From Deferribacteres bacterium (GTDB lineage Bacteria > Zhuqueibacterota > Zhuqueibacteria > Zhuqueibacterales > Geothermadaptataceae): 64,000 nucleotides of DNA. The translations under genes were made by a program, and so were the position numbers. Within the stretch, counting starts at the first letter, position 1. Every line of letters starts with the position of its first letter. The notes below the pieces were generated by a model. It saw only the letters and a list, made by a program, of their open reading frames with translations, made no database searches and was not told the DNA's origin. Below, piece by piece: positions 24,821 to 32,294 of this stretch. The stretch covers positions 1,116,001 to 1,180,000 of the forward strand of contig JACKDE010000001.1 in NCBI GenBank assembly GCA_020633675.1, read 5' to 3'.

Positions 24821-25156
24821 CAGGCAGCCTGCTCAATCAATTTGTCTTTTCACGGATTAGACAATCGGCTTGCGAAAAACTTGCGGTCGAAAATGCAAAA
24901 AAACTGCATGCATTGCTAAACATGCCTTACGAAAAGGCGATATTTGCGACTGTTTGAATATTTGATTCGCGTTGAGCATTTAGTTGACAATAAGCGCTAC
25001 AATATGTATATTCAACGCTTTATCTAATGGAAAAAGTCGATATGGCTACAGCCGATTTGCTTTTTGATTCAGTTGAAAATGGTATCAAAACACCGACAGC
25101 AAATCGCAGAAAACATCATGCAGCAGTCGACAGGACATTGTTGAGCTGGAGATTCT
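24821..25156. other. Divergent intergenic region sigma factor/valS
   Basis: Carries the valS promoter (24984-25012) and a possible short ORF overlapping the valS start. I found no T-box or other amino-acid-responsive leader structure. The ECF promoter of the divergent operon should also be here, but I could not identify it. Confidence 0.5.
24984..25012 (+). promoter_or_regulatory. Sigma-70-type promoter of valS
   Basis: A consensus -35 TTGACA (24984-24989) and -10 TATATT (25007-25012) are separated by 17 bases, giving a predicted start near 25019 and a leader of about 140 bases before valS. Confidence 0.75.
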
Positions 25157-25170
25157 ATGCCCCAGAATGA
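25027..25170 (+). CDS. Possible 47-residue upstream ORF in the valS leader
   Basis: An ATG shortly after the predicted transcription start opens 47 codons (starts MEKVDMATADLL) and stops 14 bases inside valS, in another frame. It contains three valine codons but no run of them. No good ribosome site precedes it, so it may be chance; if translated, it could couple to valS. Confidence 0.25.
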   Translation: MEKVDMATADLLFDSVENGIKTPTANRRKHHAAVDRTLLSWRFYAPE

Positions 25171-27862
25171 GTTGCCAAAAACATATGACCCCAAACAGGT
25201 CGAAGATCGCATCTACGGATTTTGGCTGGAGAAAAACTACTTCCACGCGGAACCGAATCCTGACAAAACCCCATATACTATCGTCATTCCGCCGCCCAAT
25301 GTGACAGACCGCCTGCACATGGGCCATGCTTACAACAATACCATTCAGGACATGATCATCCGGTTCAAAAAAATGCGTGGATTCGAAACGCTGTGGATGC
25401 CCGGTACCGATCATGCAGGCATCGCCACGCAAACCGTGATGGAGCGCAGCCTTAAAAAAGAAGGCAAATCTCGCTACGATGTCGGTCGCGAAAAATTTGT
25501 TGAGTTGACGTGGGAGTGGAAGGAAAAGCACGGCTCGATTATTATCAATCAGCTCAAGAAGCTGGGCTGCGCTTGTGATTGGGAACGTGAACGATTCACC
25601 ATGGACGAAGGCCTGTCAAAAGCAGTTGAGTTGGTGTTCATTAAGCTTTATGACAAAGGGCTGATTTACAAAGGAAACCGCATTGTCAACTGGGATCCGG
25701 CCTCAGCCACTGCGCTGTCTGATGATGAGGTGGAATTCGAGGAAGTGCAAGGCAAACTCTATCACATCCGATATAAGTTAAAAGACAGTGACGAATTCAT
25801 CACGGTCGCCACCACCCGGCCCGAAACCCTGCTTGGCGATACCGGTGTGGCCATCGCGCTCGACGATGAAGCCAAGCAGCGTCTGATCGGCAAGACAGTG
25901 ATCATCCCGTTTGTCAATCGCGAAGTGACGATTTTTGCCGACGAACACGTCGATAAAGAATTCGGTACCGGATTTGTGAAAGCAACCCCGGCCCACGATC
26001 CCAACGATTTTGATATGGGCAAGCGCCACGGGCTTGCACAGGTGATCATGCTCGATCACGATGCGCGCATATTGCCGGTTTGTCAGGTTGTGGAGGGCAC
26101 CGAGCGCAAGGATGAATTGCCGGTACCGGAATTCCTCGCCGGACTGGATCGCTTTGAAGCGCGCAAAAAAATTGTAGCTGCTCTGGAAGAAATGGGCCAG
26201 ATTGAAAAGATCGAAGAGTATACACATTCGGTTGGCCATAGCTACCGCTCAAAAGTGCCGATCGAGCCCTACTTGTCGGAACAATGGTTCGTCAAAATGA
26301 AGCCGCTTGCGGAAGCCGCGCTCGAAGCTGTGACCAGCGGTAAAATCAAGCTCTATCCCGAAGGCAAATGGGATCGCACCTACGCACACTGGATGACCAA
26401 TGTGCGCGACTGGTGTATCTCTCGGCAATTGTGGTGGGGACACCGCATTCCGGTTTGGTACAACGACAACGGCGATATCAAAGTGTGCGCTGATGACCCA
26501 TCGACACCCGGAGATCGCTACAAGCAGGACCCGGATGTGCTCGATACCTGGTTTTCATCGCAACTCTGGCCATTTTCGACCTTGGGCTGGCCTGAAAAAA
26601 ATGCCGACCTCGACTACTTTTACCCGACCAACACGCTCGTAACCGGCCCGGACATTATTTTCTTTTGGGTGGCGCGCATGATCATGGCGGGCCTGGAATT
26701 TATGGGCGATATTCCGTTCGATAGTGTGTATTTCAACGGCATCATCCGTGATGTACATGGCAAAAAAATGAGCAAGACTCTCGGCAATGGTATCGATCCA
26801 CTCGCAATGATTGATAAATACAGCGCAGACGCCGTGCGCTATTCTTTGCTCGCGCTCTCTTCCGAAGGGCAGGATATTAATCTGGCGATCAAGGATTTCG
26901 AAATCGGCCGCAATTTCAGCAATAAACTATGGAACGCCTTCCGTTTTGTAGCGATGAATCTGGAAGATGGTGCTGCTGCAAAGGCGAACCTGGCAGGCAT
27001 TCAGGAATTGCGGGAAAAAAGCTTGCTCGATCTCGCTGACGAATGGATTTTAAGTCGGTACTCGGAAACCGTGATCCGCATCACCGCGGCGATGGAAAAG
27101 TTCAAATTTCACGATGTCAACAGCGCCTTGCACAGCTTTTTCTGGGGCGAATTCTGTGATTGGTATCTTGAACTGATCAAGCCCCGACTGTTTGGTGACG
27201 ATGCGGCCCGCAAGCAGGCGACCCAGGCAACAGCCGTTTTTGCGCTGCGGGGATTACTGCGTTTGCTGCATCCGATCATCCCGTTTATTACCGAAGAAAT
27301 CTGGCAGCAAATCGGTGCCGAAGTCAGCGAAAGCATTATGCTGACGGACTGGCCGGAATCTGAAGCGGTCTTTGCAGACAGGGATGTGGAAGCGCGCATG
27401 GCTTTGCTGCAAGCCGCAATCATGGCGGTGCGCAACATCCGCGGCGAACTCAATGTGCCGCCGCAGAAATATGCCGATGTGTTGATCTCGGGTGCGGATG
27501 TGGATACGGCGGAATTGCTGCAAACCAACATGGCCTATTTTTCTCATTTGGCGCGTATATCCAGCGTTCAGGCTTCGGCGCATATCGAGCGCCCCAAATT
27601 GTCGGCGACCAGCGTTGTGCGCAAACTTGAAATTTTCATGCCGCTGGAAGGCTTGATCGATATTGACGTTGAAAGACAGCGTTTGAGCAAAGAAAAAACG
27701 CGACTCGAAGGACAAGTCTCTGGCTTGCAGCGCAAACTGCAAAATAAAGACTTCCTTGCCAAGGCGCCGCAACAGGTGGTCGAAAACGAGCAGCGCAAGC
27801 TCAATGATTTCAAGCTCATGCTGGAGAAGATTGAGGCGAACCTCGCGCAGTTGGCGGGGTGA
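25157..27862 (+). CDS. valS: Valine--tRNA ligase
   Basis: Class I aminoacyl-tRNA synthetase of 901 residues that charges tRNA-Val. The HIGH motif is HMGH (54-57) within PPPNVTDRLHMGHAY; KMSKT (537-541) is the second ATP-binding signature. The CP1 editing domain contains TTRPETLLGDTGVAI. WCISRQLWWGHRIPVWY and the anticodon-binding domain follow, and the C-terminal coiled-coil arm (DVERQRLSKEKTRLEGQV...) is present and full length. Start ATG 25157 follows GGAGATTCT. The 3' coding end is partly repeated at 28407-28484. Confidence 0.97.
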   Translation: MPQNELPKTYDPKQVEDRIYGFWLEKNYFHAEPNPDKTPYTIVIPPPNVTDRLHMGHAYNNTIQDMIIRFKKMRGFETLWMPGTDHAGIATQTVMERSLKKEGKSRYDVGREKFVELTWEWKEKHGSIIINQLKKLGCACDWERERFTMDEGLSKAVELVFIKLYDKGLIYKGNRIVNWDPASATALSDDEVEFEEVQGKLYHIRYKLKDSDEFITVATTRPETLLGDTGVAIALDDEAKQRLIGKTVIIPFVNREVTIFADEHVDKEFGTGFVKATPAHDPNDFDMGKRHGLAQVIMLDHDARILPVCQVVEGTERKDELPVPEFLAGLDRFEARKKIVAALEEMGQIEKIEEYTHSVGHSYRSKVPIEPYLSEQWFVKMKPLAEAALEAVTSGKIKLYPEGKWDRTYAHWMTNVRDWCISRQLWWGHRIPVWYNDNGDIKVCADDPSTPGDRYKQDPDVLDTWFSSQLWPFSTLGWPEKNADLDYFYPTNTLVTGPDIIFFWVARMIMAGLEFMGDIPFDSVYFNGIIRDVHGKKMSKTLGNGIDPLAMIDKYSADAVRYSLLALSSEGQDINLAIKDFEIGRNFSNKLWNAFRFVAMNLEDGAAAKANLAGIQELREKSLLDLADEWILSRYSETVIRITAAMEKFKFHDVNSALHSFFWGEFCDWYLELIKPRLFGDDAARKQATQATAVFALRGLLRLLHPIIPFITEEIWQQIGAEVSESIMLTDWPESEAVFADRDVEARMALLQAAIMAVRNIRGELNVPPQKYADVLISGADVDTAELLQTNMAYFSHLARISSVQASAHIERPKLSATSVVRKLEIFMPLEGLIDIDVERQRLSKEKTRLEGQVSGLQRKLQNKDFLAKAPQQVVENEQRKLNDFKLMLEKIEANLAQLAG

Positions 27863-27867
27863 AATCG

Positions 27868-28170
27868 ATGCCAATCAGTGACATTCATGCTTGTATTTTG
27901 CAAAAGCAATATCGAATTTCCGAACACGCTATCAAGAGAATGATTGGGAGAGCGATTGAGCGCATCGAAGCGGTTGAAGCTATTTTGAATGGTGAAATCA
28001 TTGAAGAATATCCGGATGACAAATATTCGCCAAGTTGTTTCATTTATGGAAAAACCAATGCTGGTCGCGACTTACACATTCAAGTTTCGCTACCACCCAG
28101 AGTAATCATTATTACTACATATGACCCGGATCCCGGCAAATGGATCGATTGTCGGGTCAGGAGAAGCTAA
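27868..28170 (+). CDS. DUF4258 protein (putative toxin of TA pair)
   Basis: Small protein of 100 residues with the DUF4258 pattern: YRISEHAIKRMIGRAI, then IIEEYPDDKYSPSCFIYG, GRDLHIQVS and IIITTYDPDPGKWID. DUF4258 proteins are commonly encoded next to YgiT/MqsA-like zinc-finger antitoxins and have an RelE/BrnT-like length, so a toxin role is likely but not proven. It begins 5 bases after valS; the GGGGTGA serving as ribosome site contains the valS stop codon, so translation would be coupled to valS. Confidence 0.82.
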   Translation: MPISDIHACILQKQYRISEHAIKRMIGRAIERIEAVEAILNGEIIEEYPDDKYSPSCFIYGKTNAGRDLHIQVSLPPRVIIITTYDPDPGKWIDCRVRRS

Positions 28171-28171
28171 G

Positions 28172-28405
28172 ATGAAATGCGTATTTTGCGGCGGGGACGT
28201 TGAAAAAAGGGTTGTTACTTTCATCTACGATGAGAACGATGACTATTTTTTCATCGAAAATGTGCCTGCTGAAGTTTGCGCGCGTTGTGGCGAGAAGACT
28301 TATTCGCCTGAAGTGACCAATGAGTTACTGAAACTGGCAAAGCGTAAAGGCAAGCCGACAAAAACCTTGAATGTGCCGGTATTTGAGTTTGGTGTGGCGA
28401 GATAA
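28172..28405 (+). CDS. YgiT-type zinc finger protein (putative antitoxin)
   Basis: 77-residue protein with two CxxC pairs (CVFC at residues 3-6 and CARC near 38-41), as in the N-terminal zinc domain of MqsA/YgiT antitoxins. No helix-turn-helix domain follows. ATG 28172 lies 1 base after the DUF4258 stop with AGGAG upstream. It probably neutralises the DUF4258 partner. Lack of a DNA-binding domain means autoregulation would need another factor. Confidence 0.82.
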   Translation: MKCVFCGGDVEKRVVTFIYDENDDYFFIENVPAEVCARCGEKTYSPEVTNELLKLAKRKGKPTKTLNVPVFEFGVAR

Positions 28406-28406
28406 T

Positions 28407-28484
28407 GCTCGCACGCAACAAGATGTCGATAATGAGCAGGGCAAGCTCAGCGACTTCAAGCCCGCGCTGAAAAATTTGAATTAA
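28407..28484 (+). pseudogene. Decayed second copy of the valS 3' end
   Basis: Read from 28407, 25 codons ending in TAA translate to QQDVDNEQGKLSDFKPALK and flanking residues, matching the valS C-terminal arm QQVVENEQRKLNDFKLMLE (codons at about 27769-27828). By hand count about 48 of 66 aligned bases agree. It starts right after the antitoxin stop and has no start codon of its own. It marks the right edge of the DUF4258/YgiT cassette. Confidence 0.75.
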
Positions 28485-28611
28485 TTCTTGTATAGTTAGC
28501 AGCACGGATGTGTTATCCATATTGCCACTCAAAAATATCTTTTGCAAGAGCTTGATTTTACGAAAACCAAAATGCTCACAGGCTGCGGGCATACTGAAAA
28601 GGATGGATAGG

Positions 28612-29979
28612 ATGATGAAAAGAAATGCAAAAATCTGTGCATTGATCGCATTTTCAATTTCGCTAATCACTACACTCACTGCCCAGGAAAAAATCGCGAT
28701 TACCATTTATAACCAAAACCTGGCGCTGGTGTACGAACAGCGCGAATTGAGCATCCCGTCGGGACTGAATGCCATCAGCTTTCCGGAAGTGGCGGCGCAA
28801 ATCGATCCGACCTCGGTGCAGATCAGCGTACTGAATGACCCGGCGACTTGCCTGATTCGCGAACAGAATTACGAATATGACCTGGTCAATAGCGACAAAA
28901 TTTTTAACAAGTTTCTGGAAAAGGAGATCGCTTTTTCCACCAAAAGCAGCGGCGAAATCAAAGGCATTTTGCTGAGCGCTGGCGGCGGCGATTTTGTGCT
29001 GCGTAACACCGATGGCAGCCTGCTGGTGCTGTCAAAAAGCGATATTCTGGCAACATCATTCCCGTCACTACCGGATGGCTTGAAAGCGCGACCGACGCTG
29101 GTATGGCTGGCCCAGAATTCGGGCAGCGTTCGCCGTACCGTCGAAGTCAGCTACCTGACGCGCGGCATCCAGTGGCATGCTGAATATGTCGGCGTGCTCG
29201 ATGAAAAGGACGCCAATCTGAAATTGAATGGCTGGGTTTCGATTGACAACCAGTCTGGTGCGAATTACAAAGATGCCAAACTCAAACTGGTCGCGGGCGA
29301 TGTCAATTTGGTCGATGAACGTCGGCAGCCGGTTTTTAAAGGTCGGACAGAAGCTCTGGCGATGGTGGCAGATGCACCACAATTTGAAGAAAAAAGCTTT
29401 TTTGAATATCATCTTTACACCTTGCAGCGCCCCGCGACTTTGCAGGAAAATCAGATTAAGCAGATTACCTTTTTTCCGGAATCGAAAACGCAGGTGCAAA
29501 AGGAGTTTGTGTACGAAGCGCAGAAAGATCAACGCAGTGTAAATGTTCAGGTAGTTTTCAAAAATGCGAAGGAAGCCGGTCTCGGCATGCCGCTGCCCGA
29601 AGGCAAAGTGCGCATCTATAAATCCGACAGCGATGGCTCCCAAATTTTTGTCGGCGAGGATCGTATTTCGCACACGCCAAAGGATGAAGAAATTCGTCTG
29701 ACCATAGGCAAAGCTTTCGATATTGTCGGCGAGCGCCAGCAACTACGGGACGAAGCCCTCGGCCGGCGCGCCCGCGAGCAGGAATTTGAGATCAAACTGC
29801 GCAATCACAAAGATGACGACGTGACCGTGAAAGTGATCGAGCGTTTTTATGGTGATTGGGAAATCCGCAGCGCCAGCCAGCAACCGGTCTCCAAAACGGC
29901 GGAAAAAGCCGAGTGGCAGGTGCGGTTGCCGAAAAACGGCGAAACTACACTGCAGTTCACTGTTCGTCTGCGCTGGTGA
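28612..29979 (+). CDS. DUF4139 domain-containing protein, exported
   Basis: About 455 residues with a signal peptide (KRNAKICALIAFSISLITTLTAQ). DUF4139 hallmarks are YLTRGIQWHAEYVGVL and LNGWVSIDNQSGANYKDAKLKLVAGDVN; the C-terminal half holds beta-rich sequence ending WQVRLPKNGETTLQFTVRLRW. Function of the family is unknown; most members are periplasmic or surface proteins. ATG 28612 is my choice among three close ATGs. It follows the valS remnant by about 130 bases and precedes recG. Confidence 0.85.
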   Translation: MMKRNAKICALIAFSISLITTLTAQEKIAITIYNQNLALVYEQRELSIPSGLNAISFPEVAAQIDPTSVQISVLNDPATCLIREQNYEYDLVNSDKIFNKFLEKEIAFSTKSSGEIKGILLSAGGGDFVLRNTDGSLLVLSKSDILATSFPSLPDGLKARPTLVWLAQNSGSVRRTVEVSYLTRGIQWHAEYVGVLDEKDANLKLNGWVSIDNQSGANYKDAKLKLVAGDVNLVDERRQPVFKGRTEALAMVADAPQFEEKSFFEYHLYTLQRPATLQENQIKQITFFPESKTQVQKEFVYEAQKDQRSVNVQVVFKNAKEAGLGMPLPEGKVRIYKSDSDGSQIFVGEDRISHTPKDEEIRLTIGKAFDIVGERQQLRDEALGRRAREQEFEIKLRNHKDDDVTVKVIERFYGDWEIRSASQQPVSKTAEKAEWQVRLPKNGETTLQFTVRLRW

Positions 29980-30073
29980 ATTCAATGAGCGATTTGCAAT
30001 GAGCAATGATCAATTGAAGAGAGTTCTTTGGAATGATTTGATCACCCAATTTGCCGGAGAGTAACCAAATCGC

Positions 30074-32164
30074 ATGCGGTCGTTAGGAAATATAGATATC
30101 CAGTTTGTGAAAGGCATCGGCGAGTACCGCGCCAAAATTTTGCGGGCACATCACATTGCCACGCTGGAAGATTTGGTCTATTTTTTTCCGCGACGCTATC
30201 TTGACCGCAGCACAGTCACAGCCATCCGCGATCTGCGTGAAGGCGATGAAACCACGGTAGTCGGCAAAGTGGTTTCGAGCCAAATTCAGACCGGCCGTAA
30301 GGATCGTCTGGTTGTGCTGATCGGCGACGGTACGGGCTTTTTGCAGTGCGTCTGGTTCAATATGATCAACTTTTGGCGCAAGCAGTTTGAAGTCGGTGAA
30401 AGTGTGTCGATTTCCGGCAAAGTTGGCTATTTCAACGGTTTCCAGATCGCTCATCCGGATTTTGACAAGCTCGATGAAGCCGGCGACTGGCAAACGATCA
30501 ACACCGGCGTGATCGTGCCGATGTATTCGTCGACAGAAGCACTGGCCAAGGCTGGTTTTACCAGTAAAGGCTTTCGTAAATTGTTGCACAAAACGCTGGC
30601 AACCTATGAAGATTTGATTGTGGAGTCCCTGCCGGATGAGCTGATCAGCGAGCATGATTTGATTTCGCTGAAGCAAGCGTTGAAGCAAATTCATTATCCA
30701 CAAACAGATGAAGAGCTTGCATCGGCACAAAAACGGCTTAAATTTGACGAGTTGTTTTTTCTGGAATTGATGCTGGCGGTCCGGCGCAAAAATTATCGCG
30801 GCATGGCCAACGGCATTTCATTTCAGGATGTCGGTGATCGCACGCGACGGCTCATTGAAATGCTTGATTTTGAACTTACCACTGCACAACGACGCGTCCT
30901 GCGTGAAATCTGGACCGATATGAAAAGTACTCAGCCAATGAACCGGTTGGTGCAAGGCGATGTCGGTTCGGGCAAAACCATCGTTGCGCTGATTGCCATG
31001 TTGATGGCAGTGGAAAATGGCTATCAGGCCGCGATGATGGCACCGACCGAGATTCTGGCAGAACAGCATTATCTCACCGTGCACAAATTGCTCGAAGCCG
31101 TCGATGTGCCGGTGCGCTTGCTGATTGGTGGCCTGCCGAAAAAGGCGCGCGAGCAGGCCCTGGCAGAAATTGCCGGCGGCGAAGTGATGGTGGTGGTCGG
31201 CACCCATGCGCTGATTCAGCCGGATGTGCATTATCATAATCTGGGCATGGCAATCGTGGATGAGCAGCACCGATTTGGCGTGCTGCAACGTGCGGCGCTC
31301 AAACAAAAAGGCCGCCAGCCTGATGTGCTGGTGATGACGGCGACGCCTATTCCGCGCACGCTTTCGATGACGTTGTATGGTGATCTCGATGTCTCGATCA
31401 TCGATGAATTGCCGGCGGGGCGCAAGCCTGTCCGCACGGTATCCCGCGACAGTCGCAAGCGCAAGGATGTCTACCATTATGTGCGCGATGAGTTACTGCA
31501 GGGCGCACAGGCTTATATTGTTTTTCCACTGGTCGAAGAGTCGGAAAAACTGGATTTGCGCGCGGCGCAGGAAACATACGAAAAAGTTAAAACCGGTTTT
31601 TTTGATCAATTCAAGGTTGGCTTGTTGCATGGCCGCATGACTTCAGACGAAAAAGAAACGGTGATGGCGCAATTCAAGTCCGCGGAGCTTGACTTGCTGA
31701 TTGCGACCACAGTCATCGAAGTGGGCGTAGATGTAGCAAATGCGACGATTATGGTGATCGAGCACGCCGATCGATTTGGCCTGACGCAGTTGCACCAACT
31801 GCGCGGGAGAGTGGGCCGTGGCCAGAAAGAGAGTGTCTGTATTTTAATCGTCGATAAGCCACTTTCCAGCGAGGCCAGGCGGCGCGTCAACACCATGTGC
31901 GAAACCAATGATGGCTTTCGCATTGCAGAAGTAGACTTGGAGATACGCGGGCCGGGCGAGTTCTTCGGCACGCGCCAGCACGGCATGCCGGATTTGCGGT
32001 TGGCAAACATCTTGGCCGATTCGGATATTCTGGTTCAAGCGCGCGAAGCAGCTTTTCGTGTTGTGGAAGATGAACAAGCCTTTCAAAAGGTACTGGCACG
32101 GGCGCAGCGATACACTTTTTTCCAGCGCTATCGCGAACGTATGGAATTGACTGCAGTTGGATAA
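30074..32164 (+). CDS. recG: ATP-dependent DNA helicase RecG
   Basis: Superfamily 2 helicase of 696 residues that remodels stalled replication forks and Holliday junctions. The N-terminal wedge/OB region includes VKGIGEYRAKIL and YFFPRRYLDRS. Walker A is VQGDVGSGKT (around residue 300), the DExH box is DEQH (396-399), and TATPIPRTLSMTLYGDLDVS is motif III. VATTVIEVGVDVANATIMVIEHADRFGL and QLRGRVGRG are motifs V and VI. Full length. It is probably cotranscribed with the DUF4139 gene, though unrelated in function. Confidence 0.97.
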   Translation: MRSLGNIDIQFVKGIGEYRAKILRAHHIATLEDLVYFFPRRYLDRSTVTAIRDLREGDETTVVGKVVSSQIQTGRKDRLVVLIGDGTGFLQCVWFNMINFWRKQFEVGESVSISGKVGYFNGFQIAHPDFDKLDEAGDWQTINTGVIVPMYSSTEALAKAGFTSKGFRKLLHKTLATYEDLIVESLPDELISEHDLISLKQALKQIHYPQTDEELASAQKRLKFDELFFLELMLAVRRKNYRGMANGISFQDVGDRTRRLIEMLDFELTTAQRRVLREIWTDMKSTQPMNRLVQGDVGSGKTIVALIAMLMAVENGYQAAMMAPTEILAEQHYLTVHKLLEAVDVPVRLLIGGLPKKAREQALAEIAGGEVMVVVGTHALIQPDVHYHNLGMAIVDEQHRFGVLQRAALKQKGRQPDVLVMTATPIPRTLSMTLYGDLDVSIIDELPAGRKPVRTVSRDSRKRKDVYHYVRDELLQGAQAYIVFPLVEESEKLDLRAAQETYEKVKTGFFDQFKVGLLHGRMTSDEKETVMAQFKSAELDLLIATTVIEVGVDVANATIMVIEHADRFGLTQLHQLRGRVGRGQKESVCILIVDKPLSSEARRRVNTMCETNDGFRIAEVDLEIRGPGEFFGTRQHGMPDLRLANILADSDILVQAREAAFRVVEDEQAFQKVLARAQRYTFFQRYRERMELTAVG

Positions 32165-32294
32165 TTGGCAAGATTGTAGCAATCGAGTTTAAGCGAAAGT
32201 GTCGCCGTCAAAAAATAAATGATTCGATTTTTATAAAAACGTTATAGAGCAAAAGATAAACTTTGCACAAAATACATTTATTTCGGAGGGTTGA

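Noticed and set aside
29999..30064. 21-codon ORF before recG
   Set aside because: No ribosome site, no resemblance to known proteins, and too short to support.
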